The notes: generated by a model from the sequence alone, not told the origin. DNA of 46,330 nucleotides from Candidatus Hermodarchaeota archaeon (GCA_016839805.1 JAEOTO010000019.1:1-46330); one strand, 5' to 3'. Shown: positions 35,284-44,347, counted from the stretch's first letter. Made by a program: numbers and translations.

Positions 35284-36348
35284 CTATCCATCATCTCTCG
35301 CAGGGGATTTTTTATTACTCATAACCGGAGTCTCTTCGTCTTGTTCCTCCAATGCACGATAGCCCCGCCCCATTAGTGCAATTGATGGTACTCCTAAGAC
35401 TGCGAGACCAATGATATAGATCAGACCATCAAGAAGAGCAATACTAGCAACCTGTGAAATGCCAAAAGTGGGGAGAGAAAGTTGCAGCATGGCAAATTGA
35501 AAGATGAAGATTCCTATCCCAGCAGGCAAAAGGATGGCAAAAATATGTCCAGCCGTATAGCTGATTGAAGATACAAAAATAGATTCCAGTAAAGTGAGGG
35601 TTTCCCCAAAAGCTAAGGCTAGAAATGCAAGTTTCATCGTTTCCACAAGCCAGAGTGGAACACTCAAGAGCAACCCGATACCGGAGTTCCAGCTACCAAT
35701 ATCAGTTCGCATATCAGCAGCAAAGTTTTCAACAAACGTAGGAACTTCATCTTTGAGCCTTGCTGACGGTTTGAATAATCGTCCAACCAGGCGGGAGAGC
35801 CAAGACACAAATCGTTCATTCCGAATTAGGATGAAGAAGGCAATGAACGCAACGCCCAGTAAGATACCACTAATAAGAGGACCTAAAGCTTGTCCCGTAA
35901 TCGCCCCGTAGAGGAAAAAGGTTGAAACAACAATAATCAATACCAGGCTAGCAAAATCCAGAAATCTAGCCAAAAGGACTGATGAAAGACCTGCAGAAAA
36001 TCGAGTACCCTTTTTCTCTCGAAGCCAATACGGGGTTGCGATATCACCGGCGCGCAATGGAACAACATAGGTAATAAAAATCCCCCCAACTAACATTGGA
36101 AAAAGAGATGAAGGATTAGCCTTTGTGTCGAAGGGACGAAGTAATACCCACCAGCGTACTGCTCGAAGAATATATGCTATCCCAAAGAGCCCAAAGGCTG
36201 GAAGCATCCAAAATAGATTCGCAGATAATAATGTCCCGATAATTGCTAAGATACCAGGTTCGCCATTAAGGATCAATGCGATATGAAGCCAAACGATTAT
36301 TAGAACTAGGCTTACTCCTGCGATGAGGTAATACCAACGTTGGCGCAT
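35284..36348 (-). CDS. LPG-synthase-TM / UPF0104 family membrane protein
   Basis: 354 residues, about eight membrane helices. Family landmarks: AYILRAVRWWVLLRPF, VVPLRAGDIATPYWLREKKG, LARFLDFASL and the late AILLPAGIGIFIFQFAML. The family includes the membrane half of lysyl-phosphatidylglycerol synthase and archaeal proteins such as AglD's C-terminal region, and is suspected to move lipid-linked groups across the membrane. Charged C-terminal tail. Next to a GT2 gene of the dolichyl-phosphate-sugar synthase type and to two GT-C-like genes, it could be the flippase of the same route. Confidence 0.8.
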   Translation of the reverse strand: MRQRWYYLIAGVSLVLIIVWLHIALILNGEPGILAIIGTLLSANLFWMLPAFGLFGIAYILRAVRWWVLLRPFDTKANPSSLFPMLVGGIFITYVVPLRAGDIATPYWLREKKGTRFSAGLSSVLLARFLDFASLVLIIVVSTFFLYGAITGQALGPLISGILLGVAFIAFFILIRNERFVSWLSRLVGRLFKPSARLKDEVPTFVENFAADMRTDIGSWNSGIGLLLSVPLWLVETMKLAFLALAFGETLTLLESIFVSSISYTAGHIFAILLPAGIGIFIFQFAMLQLSLPTFGISQVASIALLDGLIYIIGLAVLGVPSIALMGRGYRALEEQDEETPVMSNKKSPARDDG

Positions 36349-36472
36349 TGATTACAGCTCAATGAGTATTGGTCGTGGCTCCCCTTCTTCAACTATCTAG
36401 GCTAAAACAGTTATCCTCGCAAAAAAATTCCCTATGAAATAGGTGGGTAAGGTTTTTTAGAATAAAGAAACG

Positions 36473-37234
36473 ATGACTCAACATATGCCCCCCAAATACG
36501 CCGTGATTCCAGCTGCTGGTATAGGTCAACGAATTAAGCCATATTCTGAAAAAGTCCCTAAACCAATGATACAGGTATTAGGACGACCAATTTTAGCGTA
36601 TGTGATTGATCGATGTAAAATGGCAGGTATCTTCAACATTATCATTATCGTAAACCCCAAATCGCAAGCGGTGAAAAATTACTTTGGTGATGGAGACGCA
36701 TTGGGAGTGGAAATTGAGTATGTGGGACAACCTAAACCCGAGGGCATTGGTCACGCTGTGAGTCTCACTGAAGGAATCGTTGATACCCCCTTTGTAGTCT
36801 ACCTAGGTGATGAGCTTTATTTTGAATCAGATCATAACGGTTTCATCCAATCTTTTGATGACAATGACTGTTCAGCAGCCATAGGGTTAATTCGAGTCAA
36901 AGATGAGACTCTCATTCGCAAAAATTACTCAGTTGAAATCGACCCAGAGTCCAATCTCATCAAGCACCTGATTGAAAAACCCAAAGTTATAACCAATGAT
37001 ATTCTGGGCTGTGGTTCTTACATCTTCGATGAAACTGTTTTCAAAGCAGTGCGACAAACACCGAGGTCAAAGAAGAACGAAATTGAAATCACTGATACAC
37101 TGAACACAATTCGGGAATTAGGAAAGAACATTTATGGATATTTCTTAGGTGGTTCGTATCTAAACGTCACGTACCCCGAAGACATCGTTGAGGCCGAGAC
37201 CCTCCTTCGTAAAGATTCAGATGGCGTGTTATAA
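36473..37234 (+). CDS. Sugar-1-phosphate nucleotidylyltransferase
   Basis: 253 residues, Rossmann-like nucleotidyltransferase. Signature AVIPAAGIGQRIKPYSEKVPKPMIQVLGRPILAYVID, then VEYVGQPKPEGIGHAVSL, VVYLGDELYF (metal-binding Asp), IEKPKVITNDILGCGSYIF and the late YLNVTYPEDIVEAE. The PEGIGHAV segment suits UDP-glucose or dTDP-glucose pyrophosphorylases; the exact base and sugar are not decidable. ATG 36473 or 36485. Its end overlaps the GT2 gene on the other strand by six bases. Would supply the donor for the glycan cluster. Confidence 0.85.
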   Translation: MTQHMPPKYAVIPAAGIGQRIKPYSEKVPKPMIQVLGRPILAYVIDRCKMAGIFNIIIIVNPKSQAVKNYFGDGDALGVEIEYVGQPKPEGIGHAVSLTEGIVDTPFVVYLGDELYFESDHNGFIQSFDDNDCSAAIGLIRVKDETLIRKNYSVEIDPESNLIKHLIEKPKVITNDILGCGSYIFDETVFKAVRQTPRSKKNEIEITDTLNTIRELGKNIYGYFLGGSYLNVTYPEDIVEAETLLRKDSDGVL

Positions 37235-37936
37235 TCCTAAAATTACTTTGATCATATTCAGTCCATTTCGAAAAGCCTTACTTATAGAAGTCGTTATTTT
37301 CGCTTCTCCAACGCGCGTCAGATAGTAAACAGGTATCTCCTTGATTTTTCCTCCAGATCGTAGAACTTTCACAATCATTTGCGGTGAAAACGCGGCGTCT
37401 TCAGCATTTAATTCGGGTAAGATGGCTTCGAGCATTTCGCGGCGAATAGCCCGGAGAGTACACCCTACATCAGTTAAAGGCGAGTATCCATGGAGAATAC
37501 CGAGGAGCTTCGCAACGGCCATATTTCCCACCACTAAGAAAAGCCCCATATTAGCTCCTTCTTCAAGGTAAGGAGTAGCAGTTCGAGTGCCAACAACAAA
37601 GTGATGGTTGGGCATATACTGTAAAAGCCGGACAACATCAACTCCCCGGAAAGTCTGGTCAGCTTCAGTAATGATGATGAAATCATATCCTCGATCTAGG
37701 GCTTCACGGAGCCCTCGACGAATCGCTGACCCATATCCTTGAATGGGTTCAGGAACGACCGTAGCCCCTGCTGCATTAGCGACCGTTGCAGTGTTATCCG
37801 TTGAATTATTATCAATAACGATGACTTCATCAACTTCAGGGGTCATGAAGTCTTTGATGGTGTGACCAATAGGTTCCTCCTCATTCCAAGCAGGAATTAC
37901 AACACACACGCGTTTACCCTTGAACATCGATAGCAC
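37229..37936 (-). CDS. Family 2 glycosyltransferase, dolichyl-phosphate-sugar-synthase-like
   Basis: 235 residues. GT-A fold: VCVVIPAWNEEEPIGHTIKDF, VDEVIVIDNNSTDNTA, GYGSAIRRGLREA, then IIITEADQTF where a DADxQ-type motif is expected (here Glu-Ala-Asp-Gln), GTR at the end of the next strand, and TDVGCTLRAIRREML. No membrane helix, so it is of the soluble Dpm1/Alg5 catalytic-domain kind. ATG with AGGTG eight bases upstream and a TATA-like CTTTTATA (minus, about 37989-37998) well placed. It probably transfers a sugar from a nucleotide donor to dolichyl phosphate. Confidence 0.85.
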   Translation of the reverse strand: MLSMFKGKRVCVVIPAWNEEEPIGHTIKDFMTPEVDEVIVIDNNSTDNTATVANAAGATVVPEPIQGYGSAIRRGLREALDRGYDFIIITEADQTFRGVDVVRLLQYMPNHHFVVGTRTATPYLEEGANMGLFLVVGNMAVAKLLGILHGYSPLTDVGCTLRAIRREMLEAILPELNAEDAAFSPQMIVKVLRSGGKIKEIPVYYLTRVGEAKITTSISKAFRNGLNMIKVILGL

Positions 37937-38047
37937 ACCTAGATACTATCAGGGATTAGGAACTACTGAGGGTTCTTGCATGCATCTCCCTATAAAAGTA
38001 CAGAAGCTTGATTTCAATAACGTGAAAAACGTCATTAAAGAAAATTA

Positions 38048-38608
38048 TTAGCGCACAGAATACGCAGGCATGATTCTTCCTTCATCCGTTGCTTTGATCA
38101 ACCTTGAGGCCATATAGGAAAAGATCTGGTCTATATTTTCGCCAGTATTAGCTGATACAGGGAAGAACGCAATTATTCCATGTCGCTGACAGAAATCATG
38201 AATATCATCTTCACTGGGTCCACCCGGTAAATCTGATTTAGCACCGACCAAAATAACAGGAATTACACCAGCACTTTCCCGGATGATTTCCATCCAAAAA
38301 CCCAACTGAAGAAAAGTCGAATAACGACTAAGATCAAAGACGAGAAGTGCTCCATGGGCACCTAGACAGAAAATAGGCATCAAATCCCTAAACCGTTCTT
38401 CACCACCAAAATCCCAAATCGATAAACCAACTTTCTGAAAGTTCACTTCCAGTTCTTGATAAGCAAACTCAGATCCAACAGTCATAATGGGCGTTGTGAT
38501 GCATCCGGTAACGTATCGATGAATGATGCTGGTCTTCCCCACTCCTCCTTCACCAGCTACTATCAGTTTAAAAATCGGAGTTTTTACCTTCAAGACTTGT
38601 GTCGACAC
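38048..38608 (-). CDS. Ras/Rab-like small GTPase
   Basis: 186 residues, single G domain. G1 GEGGVGKTS (19-27), G2 Thr43 in MTVGSEF, G3 WDFGGEERF (65-73), G4 GAKSD (122-126) and G5 VSANTG (151-156). In G3 the position of catalytic Gln61 of Ras is Glu70, and G4 has Ala-Lys-Ser-Asp for Asn-Lys-x-Asp. The C-terminus (YSVR) has no Cys, so prenylation is unlikely. Asgard archaea encode many GTPases of this kind, with roles not established. GTG start without clear Shine-Dalgarno; an upstream TGA in frame prevents extension beyond 21 codons. TATA at 38735-38742. Confidence 0.88.
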   Translation of the reverse strand: MSTQVLKVKTPIFKLIVAGEGGVGKTSIIHRYVTGCITTPIMTVGSEFAYQELEVNFQKVGLSIWDFGGEERFRDLMPIFCLGAHGALLVFDLSRYSTFLQLGFWMEIIRESAGVIPVILVGAKSDLPGGPSEDDIHDFCQRHGIIAFFPVSANTGENIDQIFSYMASRLIKATDEGRIMPAYSVR

Positions 38609-38676
38609 TACAGCTGCTGTCTTAACATTGGTCTGCTGATTAGTAGCCAGAGTAATACACCACGCCGGGAGTCATA

Positions 38677-38703
38677 GGTAGACCCACTCCAAAGTGAGCT
38701 ACC
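38677..38703. repeat. 27-base dyad-symmetric element in the GTPase leader
   Basis: GGTAG ... CTACC flank an inner CACT-TTGG-AGTG (minus-strand sense). It sits just downstream of the predicted start of transcription for the GTPase, so it may act as an operator or as a leader hairpin. Confidence 0.4.
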
Positions 38704-38734
38704 ACACCTTTCATGCCCTATTCACGGTTTGAGA

Positions 38735-38742
38735 TTTTTATA
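38735..38742 (-). promoter_or_regulatory. TATA box for the small GTPase gene
   Basis: TATAAAAA on the minus strand. Transcription would start near 38710, giving a leader of about 100 bases that contains the dyad at 38677-38703 and an 11-codon open frame starting with ATG at 38674. No other minus-strand gene lies between it and the GTPase. Confidence 0.5.
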
Positions 38743-38884
38743 CTCTTCTAAATTATTGCAGAAATCCTTGTTTCTTTCAGTTTTCCTGGATTTGTAGTAA
38801 CCACAAGTATTTCTAAAAATCCTAACAGGTAAAAAGTTTGGATGTAATAATAAGTGGTATCATGAAGAGACCGTTATCAAGAAA

Positions 38885-39319
38885 TTAGAGAATTTCATTC
38901 GGGTCTCCAACTTCAGGTGGTTTGCTGACCATTAGTATATTAAACCCAGCGATAATACCAAGAAAGGGCCCAATCACAAAACCCGACCCGGGAACAAATA
39001 AACCAATACCTGAACAAATTAACCCCGCAACTGCACCAATTTTTTGATTCACTAGATACATCACAGCACTACTTACAAACAACAGTGAAGCCATGAGAAC
39101 ACCAAAATAAAATCCCTCTACTGCTTGTAAGAAGACAATAGGAACCAGTTCTTCTGGAATAAAGAGAAATAAATCAAATGAAATATGATATTGCCAAGCA
39201 CCACCGGCTAAAATTAGTATAGCTGCAAGAATTAGTAAAAAGGAATTTTTGAAAGAGCGTTTCGGTTTTTCTTTTATCATATCACTTACTCGTTCAAAAT
39301 TCGATTCCTCAGTTGACAT
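38885..39319 (-). CDS. Small four-helix membrane protein
   Basis: 144 residues. A charged 25-residue cytoplasmic-looking start is followed by four hydrophobic segments: FLLILAAILILAGGAWQY, IVFLQAVEGFYFGVLMASLLFVSSAVMYLV, VAGLICSGIGLFVPGSG and IGPFLGIIAGFNILMV, then an acidic tail. Gly-rich helices resemble small DUF4064-like or similar archaeal membrane proteins, but I cannot name the family. ATG start. It is divergent from the ABC permease gene across an AT-rich 115-base gap. Confidence 0.65.
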   Translation of the reverse strand: MSTEESNFERVSDMIKEKPKRSFKNSFLLILAAILILAGGAWQYHISFDLFLFIPEELVPIVFLQAVEGFYFGVLMASLLFVSSAVMYLVNQKIGAVAGLICSGIGLFVPGSGFVIGPFLGIIAGFNILMVSKPPEVGDPNEIL

Positions 39320-39363
39320 TCAGGGCACCTATTCGCAATGAAATGAATGCAGCGATAATCAAA

Positions 39364-39371
39364 TTTAAATA
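39364..39371 (+). promoter_or_regulatory. TATA box for the ABC permease-ATPase operon
   Basis: TTTAAATA inside AAATTTAAATAAATT, 64 bases before the permease ATG. As the element is nearly symmetric it could also serve the divergent 144-residue membrane-protein gene. Confidence 0.5.
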
Positions 39372-39434
39372 AATTATCATTAGGGTAACCTAATTCGAAT
39401 CATTTTCTCCAAATAATTTCACTGGTGCCTAAAA

Positions 39435-42206
39435 ATGATTGGATACGCCTTTAAACGAATTATACGAAGTAAATTACTCTTCGTTATTCTCTTTGGAGGC
39501 GTCTTCATCTCCTCGACAACTTTTGCCACAATCACCTTAGGCACAAATGCACTCTTTTTGGGAATGGTTGACAATGCTTTTGCTGAGTCACCATTTGATA
39601 TGGAAATGACCACGTTCTTTTACAAGCAGTACCCGCTGGAACTAATGGAACTCAAAGCGAGAATAAGTCTAAATGATGTAGTTCAACACTCAGAAATTGT
39701 TACAAGAGTTCAAAGACACGAGTATTGGGGTCCGAATATAGAATCTTCGCGATGGGAAGTATTTGCTGGAATTGAAAACGACTCACTTGCTTACAATGGA
39801 ATCAAACTTCTTTCAGGGAACAGCACCTTAAGACCCAACCAGGTCTGGATTGTGAATTCATCGACAAGACGACCGAATTTCAACCTCTGCGACGTATTTA
39901 ATTTAACTTTTAGAGTTATTGTACCTTATTCTACCGAATTTCATGAACCCTATGACTATCCTCGAAATCTCACATTACAGGTCGCAGGATTTGTCACCTT
40001 AACAGATCAAGCTTTAAAAATTCTTGTAGAGGATCCCGAAGTTTGGAAAAAAACTCCAGATCATGATCTTTATATTACTAGCTGGCCTCTGACATTTGCT
40101 CCTGAAATTCAAATAACACACGATCTTTTGCTTGGCTATCCATTACCTCACGCATTTGAACACAGTATCATGATAGTGCTAGACAGATCCGCTATAATCA
40201 ATCCCTTTGATGTTCAGGGATCATTTGTAAGGTTGACTATCGTCGATGCGGAGATACGCGAAATCGCTGAACTTTCGTATAGCCACTTGTTCAATAATTT
40301 GAAAGACAATATTGACATCATTACTGAAGAATCATTGAATATGCTTATCATGTTCCTCAGTTCTTCAATACCGATCTTCTTCATTGCTCTTTATTTGGGA
40401 GTAACCATGAGTGATGTTACGTTCAATGGTAGACGCAGGGAAATTGGTTTACTAGTGACGAAAGGAGCAAAGCGACAAACAGTATTACGTCTCTTTCTTA
40501 CTGAAGCATTATTAATTGGCCTACTAGCTGGGGGAATTAGTATTGTAATAGCCTTCCTCATCTTACCTATACTCTTAGGGCCAATTATAATTATCAAACC
40601 CGCTTCAGATTTCTCAATACTACTCATCATAATGATCTTGCTTTTTGCTTGTCTTATGGCATTTTTCTCCACCTATTCTTCAGCTAACCATGCCACCAAA
40701 TTACCAACAATTGAAGCATTGAGAGAATATAGTCCAACAACGCATCCAAGCGAATACAATAAAACAGTAGTTTGGATCGCGTTAATTGCTGGCATTTACA
40801 AAATTATCATGTGGTTAACTGGTATTGATCCCCTCACCATAATTTTGGGAATAGGTACCCCATCATTAATTATGTTGATTTTATTATCAACATGGTTAAT
40901 TTTTGATTTATTGTTAACACCAATTGCACTCTTGCTCTTCCTTTATGGACTAAGTAAAATCCTAATTCAGGGAAGTCAGATTTTCTATCAAGTCTCTGAA
41001 AAGCTATTACAACGCATTATGGCGGGCATTGGTGTACTTGCTACGAAGAGTATTAAACGGAGCCCAGCCAGGACAGCAGCGATTGTCTTTATGTTGGCTC
41101 TCGTAATAGGATATGGATTTCAAACATTATCAGTGCTTGCAAGCGAGCAAGACTATATTTACCGTTCATCCTATGCAGATGTTGGATCAGACATTGCAGC
41201 ATCAATCGTTCCAGCCTTGAAAGCCTCTACTCTGATTCCTTTTGTTGAAAACATTTCAGGTGTACAATCGGTTACTGTTGAGTTTTGGACTTTTGTTAAG
41301 ATTGATCCATTGTGGGATATTGGCCTTCGGGCAATTAACGCAAGCGATTGGTATCAGTCAGCCTATTATGAAGAAAATTGGTTTAGCGGAGTTCCATCAA
41401 CCGAAGCTTTCAGTGCACTAAGTAACAACAATCATATAATTATACTTCAAAAGGGAGTTGCAGCAACCCGGGCATTACGAATTGGCGACTCTCTTAATGT
41501 ATGGAGTGGAGAGAATTCTATTTCACTAATAGTCGGAGGATTTTTTGGACCTGCTGAATTCCCAGTTATAGAAACGATTTCCCCTCGTGGTGACTATTCT
41601 CTGGTTTCCATTGAATTACTTGAAGAACTCGAAATCCTTAGTAACTCTTCTTGTCAACTATTAATACGAGCCGTTACTCAGTCGAAAGTAAATGACATCA
41701 TCACAGAAGTTCAATCCCATCCTTATGTATCGATTATCGACTCGTTTCAAAATCGACTTGTTGAGTATTCATCTAATCCGATACTTAGTGCTCCAGGGAA
41801 TATTTTACAGATTGAGGTTTTGTTTTCATTCTTACTAGCTTCTTTCGGAACAACCATTATTATTACAGCCTCATTGAAGGAAAAAGACCGGGAACTTGCT
41901 TTAATGGCAGCCCGAGGATCCTCAAAACAACAAATCCGTATACTTCTGCTAGGAGAAACGATATTGTGGATTGCATTTGCCCTCTCAATTGGTGGATTCA
42001 CAGGATTAGTTGCTTCCTATGCTCAACTAAATAACCTAGCAGCTTTGGATGCTTTTACACCACGTTCTATATCCATCCTTCTTTCTCCAATCCTTATCTT
42101 ACAATTTGCAGGGTTGATCATCCTTCTAATCATTTTTGCATTAATTCCGGTTTTACAGGCAACTCGCCGTGCACAAAGAGGAGCCGAGGTGCTTAGGCAG
42201 GGATAA
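39435..42206 (+). CDS. ABC transporter permease, FtsX/MacB-type, two FtsX domains
   Basis: 923 residues. One helix near residues 13-35 leads into a 260-residue extracellular domain; then three helices (about 295-425: LIMFLSSSIPIFFIALYLGVTM, LLAGGISIVIAFLILPILL, LLIIMILLFACLMAFF) with the FtsX-type segment GRRREIGLLVTKGAKRQTVLRLFLTEALLIG. Two long helices around 450-530 separate a second half that repeats the plan and ends with REL ALMAARGSSKQQIRILLLGE and three helices. Such permeases act as mechanotransmitters on lipids, lipoproteins or peptides rather than as simple import channels. The ATPase gene follows after three bases. Substrate unknown. Confidence 0.85.
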   Translation: MIGYAFKRIIRSKLLFVILFGGVFISSTTFATITLGTNALFLGMVDNAFAESPFDMEMTTFFYKQYPLELMELKARISLNDVVQHSEIVTRVQRHEYWGPNIESSRWEVFAGIENDSLAYNGIKLLSGNSTLRPNQVWIVNSSTRRPNFNLCDVFNLTFRVIVPYSTEFHEPYDYPRNLTLQVAGFVTLTDQALKILVEDPEVWKKTPDHDLYITSWPLTFAPEIQITHDLLLGYPLPHAFEHSIMIVLDRSAIINPFDVQGSFVRLTIVDAEIREIAELSYSHLFNNLKDNIDIITEESLNMLIMFLSSSIPIFFIALYLGVTMSDVTFNGRRREIGLLVTKGAKRQTVLRLFLTEALLIGLLAGGISIVIAFLILPILLGPIIIIKPASDFSILLIIMILLFACLMAFFSTYSSANHATKLPTIEALREYSPTTHPSEYNKTVVWIALIAGIYKIIMWLTGIDPLTIILGIGTPSLIMLILLSTWLIFDLLLTPIALLLFLYGLSKILIQGSQIFYQVSEKLLQRIMAGIGVLATKSIKRSPARTAAIVFMLALVIGYGFQTLSVLASEQDYIYRSSYADVGSDIAASIVPALKASTLIPFVENISGVQSVTVEFWTFVKIDPLWDIGLRAINASDWYQSAYYEENWFSGVPSTEAFSALSNNNHIIILQKGVAATRALRIGDSLNVWSGENSISLIVGGFFGPAEFPVIETISPRGDYSLVSIELLEELEILSNSSCQLLIRAVTQSKVNDIITEVQSHPYVSIIDSFQNRLVEYSSNPILSAPGNILQIEVLFSFLLASFGTTIIITASLKEKDRELALMAARGSSKQQIRILLLGETILWIAFALSIGGFTGLVASYAQLNNLAALDAFTPRSISILLSPILILQFAGLIILLIIFALIPVLQATRRAQRGAEVLRQG

Positions 42207-42209
42207 ATC

Positions 42210-43094
42210 ATGGCATTCATATCTTGTACAGATGTTGTGAGAGTTTATCGGATTGGTGATATCGAAATTGCAGCTCTTCGAGGTCTCTCCTTAGAAGTTG
42301 ATCGTGGTGAGATGATTTCAATAATGGGTCCCTCAGGATCAGGTAAAACAACTTTACTTAATATTCTTGGAGGATTAGACCGAGCTAATGCTGGAACAAT
42401 CAGGGTCGATGATGTATCACTTGGTTTTACTCCCGTGTCAGAATTGGTCAATTATCGTCGCAGAGTCGTTGGTCATATTTTTCAAAACTTGAACCTAATT
42501 CACACTCTAACAGCTCTAGAAAATGTTGAATTACCTATGATCTTTAACGAAACAGACCGAGGTACAAGGAAAAAACGAGCTGAAGAACTACTGCACATTG
42601 TAGATTTATCGGATCGATTACAGCATAAACCCGATGAGTTAAGTGGGGGACAACAACAACGCGTAGCAATTGCTGCAGCTCTTGCCAACGATCCTCCTAT
42701 CCTTCTAGCAGATGAACCAACAGGAGAATTGGATTCTGAAACAAGTCGGATTATTGTTAATTATTTGCTGCGGATTAACCGTGAATTCGATAAAACCATC
42801 ATTATGGTCACACATAATCCCATAGTTGCAGCTGCTACCCGCCGAATCCTTCGAATTGAAGATGGAAATATTGTGGGCACCTACACTCCAGCTCAGATGG
42901 GAGTTAACACCGGTACTGTGAATTATGTTGACCAGCTTCAAGAACGAATCACAAAGTTGAACCGAGAATTGGCTGACTTGGATAAAAGAATCCAACAAGG
43001 CCAAATAAATGGCGAAGATTACGTAAAAGAAAGATTACGACTCACCGCCTCAATAAAGGGATTAGAGGACGAAATCCATCGACATGGTGGCTAA
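42210..43094 (+). CDS. ABC transporter ATPase, LolD/MacB type
   Basis: 294 residues. Walker A GPSGSGKTT, Q-loop IFQNLNLIHTLTALENVELPMIF, signature LSGGQQQRVAIAAAL, Walker B ILLADEPTGELD, and H-loop VTHNP are all intact. The LolD/MacB subfamily is marked by the ALENVELPM segment. An unusual C-terminal coiled coil of about 60 residues (QLQERITKLNRELADLDKRI to SIKGLEDEI) extends past the family's usual end and may contact the permease or dimerise. ATG with AGGGAT seven bases upstream; operon with the permease, three bases apart. Confidence 0.92.
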   Translation: MAFISCTDVVRVYRIGDIEIAALRGLSLEVDRGEMISIMGPSGSGKTTLLNILGGLDRANAGTIRVDDVSLGFTPVSELVNYRRRVVGHIFQNLNLIHTLTALENVELPMIFNETDRGTRKKRAEELLHIVDLSDRLQHKPDELSGGQQQRVAIAAALANDPPILLADEPTGELDSETSRIIVNYLLRINREFDKTIIMVTHNPIVAAATRRILRIEDGNIVGTYTPAQMGVNTGTVNYVDQLQERITKLNRELADLDKRIQQGQINGEDYVKERLRLTASIKGLEDEIHRHGG

Positions 43095-43177
43095 CTCAAA
43101 CCAAGGATAGATTTTTCATTGTCCAAAAGCACTAACTCAGGAAAATAGCCAGTTAATTATCATTGAAGTGAGCAGTT

Positions 43178-44332
43178 GTGACAGACTCTGTTGCAGTCTT
43201 CTATGATGAACGTTATATGGACTATGATTTAGGACCAAATCATCCACTTCATTCAGAACGGATTTTACTTCACTACGAGCTAAGTAAAGCTCTAGGGCTC
43301 TTAAAGGCTCCAGGAATGAGTGAACCCCAATTCAGACCTGCTACCGATGATCAATTGGCATTGATTCATTCTCACGAATATATTGATCAGATACGTAGGT
43401 TAAGTACACAAGAAAAGTATTCTCTGCTGGATAGCGGTGATACCTTCGCATTTCCAGGTGCATATGATGTTGCTCGGCTCAAGGTTGGAGGTACTCTTGC
43501 TGCAGTTGATGCGGTGATGGAGGGACATGCAGAGCACAGCTGGAATCCTGGTGGTGGGCTCCATCATGCGCATACAGATCGAGCAGCTGGCTTCTGTATT
43601 TTTAATGACGTGGCCATTGCCTGCCGTTACTTACAAGAACACTACAAAATACAACGTATTCTGTATCTTGATATTGATGTTCACCATGGTGATGGTGTAC
43701 AGGAACAATTCTATAATGATCCGGGTGTACTTACGCTTTCGATTCATGAATCGGGACGAACGTTATTTCCGCAGTCGGGATTTATTGAGGAAATTGGAGA
43801 TGGGGAGGGCAGAGGTTACACGGTTAACCTCCCACTGCCTCCATATGTTCAGGATGAGCAATATCTTGAAGCCTTTGAGGCTATTGTCCCACCCATCATT
43901 GATGCATACAAGCCCATGGTCATTGTAATGCAAAACGGTGTTGATACTCACTTCCAAGATCAACTTGGACACTTACTACTCACTACACGAACCTTTGCGG
44001 AAATCAGTAATCGTATTCATCAACTTGCACATCAGTATTCAAACGGACGGTTAGTTGCTGTTGGAGGCGGTGGCTATTCATATCATTCCGTTCCAAGATG
44101 TTGGACAATCATTCTAGCTAACATAGTTGGATTCAAGATTAGTAATGACATCCCAAAAAGTTGGCAGGAACTTTTCACTCAAACTACCGGATTAGAACCT
44201 CCAACCCGACTCCATGATGATAAAGTACCTAGTTTATCACAAGTTGATCATACACGAGTAGGACGAATAGTAATAGAAAGTGTCAGACGGGTGAAAGATC
44301 TGATATTTCCACTCCTTTCAATTAAAGAATAG
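43178..44332 (+). CDS. Histone-deacetylase-family hydrolase (AcuC/HdaH-like)
   Basis: 384 residues. The family opening FYDERYMDYDLGPNHPLHSERI is intact. Active site: tandem His129-His130 (GGGLHHAHTD), zinc ligands Asp167 and His169 in LDIDVHHGDGVQEQF, Asp256 in NGVDTHFQDQLGHL (usually GADxHxxDPLG), and the transition-state Tyr300 in GGGGYS. So it is probably a working deacetylase acting on acetyl-lysine, acetylpolyamine or another acyl amide; which cannot be told. GTG start, no strong Shine-Dalgarno. Its own transcription unit, 83 bases after the ABC operon. Confidence 0.9.
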   Translation: MTDSVAVFYDERYMDYDLGPNHPLHSERILLHYELSKALGLLKAPGMSEPQFRPATDDQLALIHSHEYIDQIRRLSTQEKYSLLDSGDTFAFPGAYDVARLKVGGTLAAVDAVMEGHAEHSWNPGGGLHHAHTDRAAGFCIFNDVAIACRYLQEHYKIQRILYLDIDVHHGDGVQEQFYNDPGVLTLSIHESGRTLFPQSGFIEEIGDGEGRGYTVNLPLPPYVQDEQYLEAFEAIVPPIIDAYKPMVIVMQNGVDTHFQDQLGHLLLTTRTFAEISNRIHQLAHQYSNGRLVAVGGGGYSYHSVPRCWTIILANIVGFKISNDIPKSWQELFTQTTGLEPPTRLHDDKVPSLSQVDHTRVGRIVIESVRRVKDLIFPLLSIKE

Positions 44333-44347
44333 AAATTCGATACCTTT

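Noticed and set aside
36431..36443. CCTAT-GAA-ATAGG mini-hairpin before the nucleotidyltransferase gene
   Set aside because: Five-pair stem only; can occur by chance, no matching site elsewhere seen.
38677..38703. Possible tRNA fragment in the GTPase leader
   Set aside because: No T-loop GTTCRA, no acceptor stem of seven pairs and no anticodon arm; kept only as a dyad element.
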